Assembly (NCBI RefSeq): GCF_003576645.1
Contig: NC_044919.1
Location: 761,323-825,322, forward strand
Source of the DNA: Ipomoea triloba
Taxonomy: Eukaryota > Streptophyta > Magnoliopsida > Solanales > Convolvulaceae
Reading direction: 5' to 3'
DNA length: 64,000 bases
Position numbers and translations under genes: made by a program. Every line of letters starts with the position of its first letter. Position 1 is the stretch's first letter. Under the pieces are notes generated by a model. The model worked only from the letters and a program-made list of their open reading frames with translations, did not search any database and was not told where the DNA came from. This document shows positions 1 through 9,905 of this stretch, piece by piece.

Positions 1-479
1 AGAATTGTACCTACCCCACTAATTATACATCACACCAAGTAATATTTCACATGCCTTCGAGCTAGCTTAGATGGTTAGCTACATGAAAACTTAAATCTCG
101 CTACCAACGTCAAGATGTAAGCCTTTGGAACTTGTTGAAAATATACAAATGAAACATGTTTGGATTTATCTCAATTAAAAAAAATAAAGTCAATTGAAAT
201 ATATTATTTTTAATAACAATGTTTTGCCCTACTTGTAGGGTAGTTTAAATGATCGATTAATTTACGTTAAGTTTTGCTTTCATAGGAAAGGTGAGATTTA
301 AAAACATCTTATTGTTAAAAGTATTTAGGAGAAACCTAAAATCACTTGGCAATTCAACATTTCCCTCATTTAATTTATTGGATATACTCTAACAAAAAAA
401 TGCAAAAATGCTTTTAATTATAATGTTTACAAGTCAAGGCCACCTACTAGGCTACTAAATTATTAACAGGTGAAACTAC

Positions 480-570
480 TGTGAAAGTGAGGGCAATAAT
501 TCCTTGCCGACAGAAAAGATTCAATTTCATCCAACTTGGTGCAATAATTCATTAGTAGGGGCCACTCTTT
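480..570 (-). repeat. Inverted fragment of the NLR leader repeat
   Basis: Read on the minus strand, this stretch gives a GAGTGGCCCCTACT block, then GAATTATTGCACC and AAGTTGGA. The same blocks occur in the same order just upstream of the NLR gene (about 2640-2860) and again at about 1690-1740. It looks like a rearranged copy of the resistance-gene 5' flank. No coding sequence is visible in it. Confidence 0.4.
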
Positions 571-807
571 TTGTTTTTGTTTGATTGTTTGTTTTTTTTT
601 TTTTTTTAATTTAAACTCTATATTTACTCTCAATTTATACTTTCAACTCTTGTGATAAAAAGATAGAATCACTGATTTTAAACGTCTCTAACTCAATTGA
701 CCAATAGAGACTAGTCTCTTATTCACAATACACAATGAGCCTCCCTTGTTTTGAGAGGTTGTTTTACTCTCATATTATTGTTAGTAAGACTCAATCATTG
801 ATCTCTT

Positions 808-810
<3 letters not shown>

Positions 811-874
<64 letters not shown>
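811..874. repeat. (AT)n microsatellite, about 32 units
   Basis: A perfect AT dinucleotide run of about 64 bp. It produces a spurious reading frame with an Ile-Tyr repeat. The locus is likely to vary in length between individuals. Confidence 0.95.
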
Positions 875-878
<4 letters not shown>

Positions 879-1035
879 GGAGAAAGGATGGTTCACGTAG
901 AATGTACTCCCAAGTGAAAAATGAAGTGATGAGATCTGGGACGTTGATCTAATTTAGATCAATTGCTCAGAATGAAGGTTTTTTATTATTATTAAAAAAA
1001 TGCGCTTCTTCAAATTATCTTCATTTCGTTTTCAG

Positions 1036-1475
1036 AGTTATGCATATTAAGTTCAATGTTATGTACAAGTCTGAAAATTATGCACATGTAGTTCCAAAGG
1101 TATGCATGCACCTAATGACCTAAGACAACAAAGTTATGCACCTAATGATTAAAATGTATGCACTCGTAGACTAAACTCTATCCACCTTACAGTGCAAAGT
1201 TATGCACCTTACCGTGTAAAGGTAACATTTTAAAGTTATGCACTGAACGGTCTAAACTTATGCATCGAACGAAAGAAAATAATGCACCCAAAGAAAAATG
1301 TAAATATAAACTTGAAGAAGGAACAATATGCACCTAACAAAGGAACAATATATACCAAAAGAATGAACAATAATATGCACTCAAAAAAAAAAAAAGAAGT
1401 AAATATTCACTAGAAGATAAACTATGCATTCAAAGAAGGAACAATATGCACACAAATAAAAGAAATGCACCCTAT
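1036..1475 (+). repeat. Degenerate array of TTATGCACC-type units
   Basis: About 15 imperfect units built around TTATGCAC (often TTATGCACCTAA or TTATGCACTGAACGG) follow each other with spacing of roughly 20-45 bp. The block begins soon after the AT microsatellite and ends before a GC-richer stretch at about 1490-1640. It has no coding potential. It resembles an internal repeat of an unclassified transposable element. I cannot name the family. Confidence 0.6.
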
Positions 1476-1479
1476 TAAT

Positions 1480-1690
1480 CGCGAGTCACACGAATAACCT
1501 TTTAGTCAGTCCCCTACCTTATTGTGGGCTCAATGTTTGAGATGAGTTTGGACCCCATCCTATCTCTTCAAGCCATAACTTGAGGTCAGGTGATTAATCA
1601 CTCGTGTTAGCCCGCAACATCTATAGGCCGGGCCTTTGATGGATCTCTATTTGATCAATGGAAAAAAATAAAAATAATAATAAATAAAAC
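1480..1690. other. Intergenic, unclassified repeat-like DNA
   Basis: No gene seen. The segment is less AT-rich than its surroundings and could be the end of the element carrying the TGCAC array. I could not define terminal repeats. Confidence 0.3.
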
Positions 1691-1960
1691 GAGTAGCCAC
1701 TATTGTTGAATTATTGCACCAGTTAAGTTGGAGAAAAGTAAAGGAATCTTTAGAGTTGGAAAGCTAAAGCTTAAAAAAGGTGTCTGGCAGCATGGATGGG
1801 AATTATTGCACTCATCAGATCAGTGGCAATACCCAATATCATATTCCATTTTTTTTTTTTTTTGAAAACATATCATATTCCATTCATCATCTTGCTTCAG
1901 TTGCTTCTGCAAACCTTCACTCAAACAAGTTGAGGCTCATTAATTAGCTCATATTCTATT
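1690..1960 (+). repeat. Duplicated NLR leader fragment
   Basis: This segment parallels 2640-2960. It shares the GAATTATTGCACC block, a GCATGG-x-ATTATTGCAC block, ATCAGATCAGT, and CTTCTGCAAACCTTCACTC just upstream of the point where the intact gene's leader continues. The NLR coding region is absent after it. I read it as a partial duplication of the resistance-gene 5' region, a common by-product of unequal exchange in NLR clusters. Confidence 0.5.
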
Positions 1961-2639
1961 TATGAACTTCATTGCCCCACTTGTACAAATTTATAACTTG
2001 TACAAAATTTTGAAGGTATCACTGTCGTGACCACAATTGATCTTCAATTATTGCACTTCTTGTATTGAAGATCAGAAAATAATCTGATCTGTAGCCACAA
2101 ACAATTTATGAAATATCTCTACAAATTAACAACCTTAGTATAGCTTGCATCTGTACAAACCTTTTTCGAGCATTTTGATGTGAAATAGATCAGAGATGGA
2201 GGAAATGGAATATTTCATTCATAGTATTCTACTGCATAATTAAGCTAATAAGGTTGTATATATACACTGAATAGAGATGCGAAATTGTTGTATTTACACT
2301 GGATATATATATAAGGTTTATTTAACTTTATAATGAAAACGAAAATCTATTGATTTTAGTATAGGAAATTGAAGTCTCCTTTTATTTAATTGCCAGGAAA
2401 CAACAATTTTCACTTTCTCTAGTTTTGTCACTAGTTTCAACTATTTTCTTGACTTGATGCGTATAATTTAAAAAATAATTTCTCATTATAAATATACGAA
2501 ATTCATCTCATTAATAATGAGAATCCAAATATACTTTTACTCAACCCAAAGCAATAATAAATCCCTTTTAAAATATTAATTCAAAGTGAATGTAATTTTT
2601 ATGCTAATATTTTAACACTTGACAAAATAGTGAAGCCCC
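1961..2639. other. AT-rich intergenic DNA
   Basis: No gene, RNA or clear repeat boundary seen. It probably contains distal promoter sequence of the NLR gene. Confidence 0.4.
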
Positions 2640-2997
2640 TAGCTATCTTGGATTATTATAGCACCAAGTTGGAGAAAGTGATGGAATATAAAATGTAATA
2701 ATGGCGTTTTTTTAGAGTAGTACTAGCTCTTGATATTGATATCACTAATTCAATCAAGATTCTATTGGCCAATAACTATTTGATGAGTTTTTTTTTTTAA
2801 ATTAAAAAAAATGAAAATCAAATAAAACAGTGGCCCCTACTCTTGAATTATTGCAACAAAGCTGTAGGCATGGTATTATTGCACCGAGATCAGTCACCAT
2901 CTTCATCTTCCTTCTGCTAAAACCTTCACTCAAACAAACAACGCTCTCTCTTTTACGTTACACCTACACACAGCAAGCTAGAGATACAGAGAGAAGA

Positions 2998-5961
2998 ATG
3001 GCTTGTGTGGTTGTGCTTTCTCTTATGAGGACGCTTGAGCTTGAGTTCTTGCAACCTCTGCCTCGTCCAATTCTACAACAAAACCAACTCATCCCCTGCA
3101 ACAAAGACCTGGCCCAATCTCTCCTCAACAAGCTTGGATCCCTGATGGAACTATTCGATGAGAATAGAATGGATGGTGTTGAAGCAATAAAAGAGTTGGA
3201 AACAAAGCTCAGAGATGTAGCTTCCAGGATTGAGGATGAAATTGAACTCCAAGTACTACATCTTTATGAGGATGAAATTCAACTCGAAGAAGAGGAAACC
3301 AGAATTTTTGATGGAATTTTTGATATTTTTGACAGAATTGTGGATCAGACATTTCAGCCACCGGAGGAGGGGAAGGGGAAGGGGAAGGGAGAAGAAGAAG
3401 AAGTAAAACAAATGCCAGAGGGTGAGAAAAGCAGTACTCATCATTGCCAGAGGCTTCATCAAATTTTGCATCCGCTAAGGGGAAAAACACATCCTTGTCT
3501 CAAATTCCGTCGTATTTTGCACCCAGCTGTTCAAGACATTGATGCCATCACTCAAGAGTTGGCGAAAGCCAAGGAGGAGTATCAGCTATTCAAACATCAT
3601 CTACAAGCAGGAACAAACCAGCCTGCTTCCCTTCATGTATTCCCAATACCTTCTGATCAAGGTATCACCCTGCCTTATTCTTCCCACCATGTTTCACGCT
3701 CCAAAGAAATAATGGTAGGAAAACAGGATGAGTTCGAGAGTATAAAGGAGATGCTAATCCAACATCCATCTAAACAACTAGAAATTGTCTCCATTAAAGG
3801 TATGGGAGGTATTGGTAAGACAACATTAGCAAAGAAAATTTATGAACATCCATCAATCACTTCCCATTTTGATAAGCAAACATGGACTGTCGCATCACAA
3901 CATCACAGTCAGAGGCAAATGCTCTTAGATCTTCTTGGTTCCAAAGACGATGCAGACAAAAGAAGTGAGGAGGACCTAGCATTACGACTCTACCAAAGTT
4001 TCAAGCATCAAAGATACTTGGTTGTGATGGATGACGTATGGAGTGTAGAGGCATGGGATGCTCTCAAAACTTGCTTTCCTGATGATGGATATGGTAGTCG
4101 AGTATTGTTGACTACTCGCATTGGTGAAGTGGCTAATCATATCTGCACCCAAAATGATCTTTCTCATCAAATGCAATTGTTAGAACAAAGTGAGAGTTGG
4201 AAACTATTTAATGAAAGGGCAGGTAAATCTCGCTGTGCTGAATTTGAAATGATTGGGAGATCGGTAGTTGAAAAATGCAAGGGATTGCCTTTGGCAATTA
4301 TTGTGGTTGCAGGCCTTTTTTCCAAACTCATCACTCTAGATGAGTGGAAGAATACTGCCAATACTCTAAGTTCTTCTTCTGCAACTACTCTAGATGATGA
4401 AGAATGTTTGAGAATAATCTCATTGAGTTACAATCATTTGCCGCACAACTTGAAAGCTTGTTTCTTATATTTGGGAGTTTTTCCAGAAGATCGCGTGATC
4501 AATGCTAATGAACTTGCAAAGTTATGGCTTGCGGAAGGACTCGTAAAGGCATTTGAGAATGAAAGCTTTGATGCAGTGGCTAATAGGTACGTGCAAGAAC
4601 TTATGGATAGAAATCTGATAATTTTATGCGAGCTAAGCTGTTGTGGAAGAAAAATTAAGAGGTTTAGGATGCATGATTTATTGCATGCCTTTTGTATGAG
4701 AGAAGCTCAAAACGAGAACCTTTTGCATGTTGTCCAAAGTGAAAATAGTTCTTATTTTCCTCAAAAAGGTTTTCGCTGGGTAAGCATCCAATATAAAGAT
4801 TTTGACATGTCTACAATACATCATTTTACTTGGAAAAGCTGTAGATCCTTCTTCAGTTTTGTGTGGAGGAAATTATATCCAGATTTTAGAAATGTCAATC
4901 TACTGAGAGTACTCTTCGATTATACTAGTTATGTCAGGATCAAAAATAATGTGAATACTGTACATTTGAGATTCCTAGATGTTGAAAATAGTATAGAACT
5001 GTCTAGGACTCATGGATTCCTAGAGTCAAGAGGTAGAGAGAGTATAGAATTGTCAAGGTCTTGGAATATTCAAACACTTGATTGTAATGGAAGAGTATCA
5101 TATAGCAGATTAGATGAAGGAGGGAAGTATTTGAAGTTTCCACAACTACAGGATATTCGTTGCCGCTTCCCTTTTTGTGGAAATCCTCCCAATTTTGTTC
5201 ATAAGTTGGTAGGATAAGAGATGATGATTGCTCAAAAGAATGGATTACCAATATTCCATGCTTGAAGAAGGTACATATTGCATGTGAAGGCAGCAAGATT
5301 AATGCTTGCATTGCGAACTTAGCTTATTTAGAGCAGTTCGAGGGACTGAAGATTTTATATTCCGGTAATACACTTAATGTAATTAATAATAGTATTGCTC
5401 TCTTGAAAAACCTTAGGAAGTTGACATTAAATGGAGTTGGATTTGTGTGTGATGAGAAAATTAATCTTCTTAGCAAGTTACCTAGGCTAGAGGTGCTCAA
5501 GTTAATTGTCTTCATTGTAGGCAAAGAATGGGAAATACAAGAGGAAGTGATATTTTGCCAGTTAATTGCTTTAGTTATCTTTGTTTGTGATCTCAAGCAT
5601 TGGAAAGCTAGTAGTCAAAATTTTCCAAAACTTGAGCACCTATATATTATGTATTGCCATGAATTGAGAGAGATCCCAATTGGCTTTGCTGAAATTTCAA
5701 CATTGAAGTCAATCAAATTATGGAAATGTCTTCCTTCCGCTGCGGAATCTGCCAAGAAAATTCAAGAAGAGCAACGTGACTATGGAAACAACGATATGGT
5801 TGTTATTGAGGGAGGCACATTATATGTATGTCACCCTTTCTCTTTCTGAATTGCATTTTTTCAAATTTTGCCAAGCAGATTTAATTAAATTATGTGACTC
5901 ATGACAGGGTTGGGCATCTGAGGAAAGCGTGAGTGAAGAAGAGATAGAAGTGGATAACTGA
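2998..5961 (+). CDS. R1-like CC-NBS-LRR disease resistance protein, frameshifted in the LRR
   Basis: Intracellular immune receptor of the Solanales R1 (late-blight resistance homolog R1A) type. I start it at the MACVVV methionine; the frame is open upstream, but that sequence looks like leader. Order of motifs: acidic helical N-terminal region (Rx-like), P-loop GMGGIGKTT near residue 268, kinase-2 YLVVMDDVW near 340, RNBS-B SRVLLTTR, GLPLA, RNBS-D FLYLGVFPED, MHD in FRMHDLLHAF near 558, then a short degenerate LRR. The frame ends at TAA 5215-5217. LRR-like coding continues at once in another frame (IRDDDCSKEW, from 5214), which fits loss of one base near 5213. That second frame runs to a GT-AG intron at 5826-5907 and a short acidic last exon ending in TGA at 5959-5961. 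It is either a recent pseudogene, a truncated receptor, or an assembly error. Confidence 0.85.
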
Positions 5962-6556
5962 TAATTGATACCTTCCTTGTATTCACTTTTAGGCAGAAGA
6001 CAACAATGCATGGTATGTTTTCAAGAACACAGAATTGTAATTACATACGTACATACATACATACATACAGGACTGTATTTGCTGTCCTTTGCTTCTATCT
6101 AGCTTGCTTATGTTTTGTTTATCGTTTGCGAACGTAACAGCTCATGAATTAGTTAGAGTGGTTCAGTCATTGTACGGAGTGATGGAGTGGTTTGGCTTTC
6201 CTCCTCTTTTTGTTTATGATGTTCTGTCTTTGGATGTTTATGAATGAAGTGCTTTAGGCTTAAAAAAATACAAATAAATAAAAAAAAAAAATCAACTGTT
6301 ATAGCTATTTTTGGTCTTTGAAGAGATTGGTCCTCCCAATCTAAAACTATAACCAAATGCACATATCAAATTAATGATATAACAAATTCCCAAATTTCAA
6401 ATATGTATTTTAGAAACTTTGAATTATATATATATATATATAAATAATTTATGGGTCCACGAAGAGCCAAACTCTAATAAATGAGTACGTTTCAAGTTAA
6501 TCTATATGAACTATTTTTACTTGTAAGTAGTTTGGAGTTGGTGAATTTGGTTTTCA
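5962..6556. other. NLR 3' flank and intergenic DNA
   Basis: Holds the probable NLR 3' UTR, a (TACA)n run near 6046-6070 and a short (TA)n near 6427-6443. No other gene seen. Confidence 0.4.
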
Positions 6557-6565
6557 TTTTTCAAT

Positions 6566-7123
6566 GGAATAACGTTCAAATTGACCACTGAACGTAACAT
6601 AAAAGTACAATTAGGTCACTGAACGAAAAAAAATGTGCAATTAGGCCACTGAACACTCTAAATGCATGCAATTTCACCAGATTTACATTCCATTTCATCA
6701 GGTTGTCTACCTACATGGATGGTGATGTGGCATTTTAAAATAATTTTTTAATAATAAATATAAAAATTAAAAATAAAAATTTTAAAAATATTAATTTTTA
6801 AATATTTTTTTTTAAATATTTTTAATATTATTATTATTAATTAATTTTTATTTTTAAAGTTTATTATTTAATAAATATTAAAAAATAAAATTAAAAATTA
6901 AAAAATATATATTTTTTAATATTAATATTTTAATTAATTTTTAATTTTAAAGTTTTTATTAAAAAATATTTCAAAATGTCAACTCACCATCCATGTAAGC
7001 AAGCAACCTGATGAAATGGAAGGTAACCTGCTATCAAGTGAAATTGCATGTATTTGAAGTGTTCAGTGGCCTACCTAATTGCACTTTCAGGTTACGTTCA
7101 GTAGCCAATTTGAACCTTATTCC
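6566..7123. mobile_element. Fold-back MITE, Mutator-like (9-bp TSD)
   Basis: A 558-bp non-autonomous element. The left arm begins GGAATAACGTTCAAATTG and the right arm, reverse-complemented, begins GGAATAAGGTTCAAATTG. The arms stay alignable for about 160-190 bp through CACTGAACGTAAC, CATTTCATCAGGTTG and ACATGGATGGTGA. The centre is almost pure A/T with ATTAATT-type palindromes. The identical 9-mer TTTTTCAAT flanks both ends (6557-6565 and 7124-7132). A 9-bp target duplication with long inverted arms points to the Mutator superfamily. The right arm lacks about 30 bp that the left arm has as a near-duplicate. There is no transposase. Confidence 0.85.
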
Positions 7124-7132
7124 TTTTTCAAT

Positions 7133-7727
7133 TAATAATTTAGGATTTCATTAAATAAAAGAACGCAATTAAGTTCTTTGGCCAATTGTTAGATGAACTC
7201 CTCAAACTTTGATAATCAAGAAATAAATTTGTGATATTTCTTTTATTTTAATATAATTGGAAACAAATCTCCAAATAAAGTGTTCAAATTTCAAATCTCT
7301 TCAATTCCTATACAATATTTCTTCCTTTAAAACAAAATTACATAAAAATTTGCTCTTTTTTCCCATGTTTGATATAATAACATATACATGTTACATGACA
7401 GGTGCTGTATGACATGATATATATTATAGGAACGAAATATTGACACTATTATATTAGGAGGAAAAAAATAAATACATAAAAGATATGATAATCTGATCTA
7501 TTCATCAGATTGATTGCCATTTGGGGTAATCTAAACCTCAATTTTCTCCAAACTGCCCTGGAAACTCTCTCAGCCCATTGAACATTTCTATCTCACCTTC
7601 TAAAACCTAAGATCTCTCTCCCTCTCTCTTTCAAGCATACATTTTCTTCTTTTTCTTCATTTTTCTCAATATTGGTTTTGTTCACAATAGCAGAAGAAGA
7701 GTCCTGAACATTTAGCCACAGCACAAA
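7133..7727 (+). promoter_or_regulatory. ADF promoter and 5' leader region
   Basis: AT-rich DNA leading to a CT-rich leader at about 7605-7635 (CTCTCTCCCTCTCTC), then the ADF start codon at 7728. No other gene seen. The transcription start cannot be fixed from sequence alone. Confidence 0.4.
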
Positions 7728-8975
7728 ATGGTAGGTTTTCAAGATTACAGATTTATGATTGCAGCATTCTATTTGCAATTTGATTCATGCATTTCTCACA
7801 GGAGATCAGACAACATTGTTCAACAATAAGATCAGAACATGTTTTGCATTCATTAAAAAGTTTTCCAACTTTTCATAGTTATGATTGCAGCATTTTATTT
7901 GCAATTTGAGTCATGCATTTCTCACAGGAGACAGCATTATTCTACAAGAAGATCAGATCATGTTTTGCATTAGATTAAAAAGTTTCAAACTTTAAATGGT
8001 TATGATTGCATCATTCTATTTGCAATTTGATCCATGCATTTCTCACATGAGACAACATTATTCTACAAGATCAAAACATGTTGCGGCAACCCTAGCCAAG
8101 TTGGTCAGGCTGTCGATTGGTAACCACAAGGTTACAAGTTGGACTCCCAACGGATGATCTATTGGGTTTCTTGGTTTAATCTGATCGACTATAGGCAACT
8201 TATGCTTTCTTGTGGTCATTTGCGTTAGACTGAATTTACCTAGTACACACCCTCGGGTAGTGGCTGTGAATTTCCCTCGTCACCCAAAGATCAAAACATG
8301 TTTTACATAGATTAGAAAGTTTCCAGCTTTAGTCTTGAAACCTGCTTTCAATTTCTCTTAGATGGTGCCCTAATGATTTGCAGAATGTTATGTTAAAACA
8401 TTTTTTTTTGTTGGAAATATGAAATCTTTGATGAAATACTTTGTTGATGGCATGATTAGGCAAACTCTGCATCTGGGGTTGGTGTGGTTGATGAATGCAA
8501 GTTGAAATTCCTGGAGCTGAAGTCCAAGAGGAACTACAGATACATTGTGTTCAAGATTGATGAGGCAAGCCAGGCTGTAGTGGTTGAAAAGCTTGGGAGC
8601 CATGAGGAGACTCATGTCCAATTCGCTAACAGCATGCCTCCAAACGAGTGTCGCTATGCTGTTTATGACTATGATTTCACCACTGATGAGAACTGCCAAA
8701 AGAGCAAGATCTTCTTTGTTGCATGGTAAATGTGTTCTAATCCACTGCAAACAATCATTCATTTCTGTTCTGATTTTGTTTACTTATTTCCCATCAATCC
8801 GATGTTCGGTCTGTGTGGATGCAGGGCACCAGAAACCGCTCCAATTAGGAGCAAGATGGTGTATGCAAGCTCGAAAGACAGGTTCAGGAGAGAGCTCGAT
8901 GGCGTGCAGGTGGAGTTGCAGGCAACTGATGCCAGTGAGATGAGCTTGGATACCTTCAAAGGGAGAGCCTACTAA
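7728..8975 (+). CDS. ADF: Actin-depolymerizing factor (ADF/cofilin)
   Basis: Binds G- and F-actin and severs or depolymerises filaments in the cytoplasm. Coding exons: 7728-7730 (only the ATG), 8460-8725, 8825-8975, giving 139 residues, the usual plant ADF length. A first coding exon holding only ATG is the typical plant ADF layout. The product starts MANSASG, so Ser6, the known regulatory phosphorylation site of plant ADFs, is present. The single ADF-H domain includes [31 protein letters not shown] and the actin-binding helix region [18 protein letters not shown], ending in FKGRAY. Intron 1 (729 bp) carries a triplicated minisatellite and a SINE. First introns of plant ADFs often influence expression, so these insertions could matter. 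The family assignment is secure; the subclass is not resolved. Confidence 0.96.
7753..8331 (+). repeat. Three tandem ~120-bp units in ADF intron 1
   Basis: Units begin at about 7753, 7880 and 8001. Each starts TATGATTGCA-CATT-TATTTGCAATTTGA, continues with CATGCATTTCTCACA, and ends with ATCA-AACATGTTTTGCATT and AAAGTTT-CAACTTT. The third unit is split by the SINE at 8083-8286; without that insert it resumes exactly where it broke off. Confidence 0.8.
8083..8286 (+). mobile_element. tRNA-derived SINE with 16-bp TSD
   Basis: A 204-bp insert flanked by a perfect 16-bp direct repeat, AAGATCAAAACATGTT (8067-8082 and 8287-8302). It has an A-box-like TAGCCAAGTTGG near its start and a B-box-like GGTTACAAGTTGGACTCC about 45 bp later, the Pol III promoter layout of a tRNA-derived SINE. 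There is no protein. A diverged relative lies at 15862-16425. Confidence 0.8.
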
Positions 8976-9660
8976 AAGTTTTACCTCCATCGCGGCGTTT
9001 TAGTCTTTTTCGTTACTTCATAAACATCTCAGTTTCTGGGATTTTCTGCTGGTTAATTAGTTCTGTCTGAGGATAAGATGAGATTATCCACTTATTTCTC
9101 CTGAAAGTTTTTTTGTATTTGAACATTGTTTTTGTCATTTTTTGTTTTGTATATGTTAAGGTCAATCATATAATGCCTTTCATTTTACCAATTGTTATTC
9201 TCTACCCTTTGCTCTTTCCCTTTTTCCTTTCTTTCACAACTCATTTGAGATCTCATTTCAGTATGATTGGATATTTGGATGAAACAAACTGTAAAAACTT
9301 CAGAACCAACTATGCAGTCTAAAAACCATTCTTATTATTTATCAATCAATGTTTTCTTAGATTTTCTGTTTCCTTGGAGGCGCCTTTTCCAGTGCATCAA
9401 ACTCTTATGAATTTATTATGACACCGGGGGAATCTTCTTGACAACGATCATGAATGAATCTGGCAGGCCAATGACAGTAAATTCTGCAATTGAAATTGTG
9501 GGAAATCCTTGAACTTTTGAGTTGATATAAGGATTTTATATATTTACAGTGGTGGTACAAGATAAGTTAGTGTAAAAGAGAGTTTTCGTGAAAACAGCTA
9601 TGAAGGAGACAGAATTGAAGCATGTGCTCAATCTCATAGAAGGACACTATTTGTCGAAAT
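8976..9660. other. ADF 3' UTR and convergent intergenic region
   Basis: T-rich 3' flank of the ADF gene running into the 3' flank of the minus-strand GT90 gene. No further gene seen. Confidence 0.4.
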
Positions 9661-9905
9661 GATGATACTAGAAGCTATAATGGATCTGAAATTGCAGTGG
9701 GATTTCTAAAGAAACAACAGTTACATAGTTGTGCTTGTCTGCAAATTTCGTTCGAAAGAAGACAAAAAAGGCTAATAATCATCTTTGATGACACTAGAAG
9801 CTATACTGCATCTGCAATTGCAGTGGGATTTCTAAAGAAACAACAGCTTTCATAGCTGTGCTTGTCTGGAGTTTTCGTTTGCAGCTTCCCGGAGCTCAAC
9901 CTGCC
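9661..9905 (-). repeat. ~120-bp tandem duplication over the GT90 stop codon
   Basis: The last codons, stop and proximal 3' UTR of the GT90 gene are duplicated in tandem. Both copies contain CAGACAAGCACA-CTATG, then GTTGTTTCTTTAG, AATCCCACTGCAATT and TATAGCTTCTAGT. The gene-proximal copy supplies the working stop; the distal copy lies in the 3' flank. Confidence 0.75.

Noticed and set aside
735..917. Open frame with a long Ile-Tyr repeat
   Set aside because: It is the translation of the AT microsatellite.
3209..3490. Minus-strand frames opposite the NLR N-terminal region
   Set aside because: Antisense shadows of a purine-rich (GAA/GGG) coding stretch with no domain or splice support.
8083..8286. 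tRNA gene
   Set aside because: A and B boxes are present, but there is no cloverleaf-length body. The 16-bp TSD and 204-bp length show a SINE.
9661..9905. CRISPR-like direct repeats anywhere in the window
   Set aside because: All direct repeats seen are long tandem units or transposon TSDs. There are no short repeats with unique spacers, and the DNA is plant nuclear.
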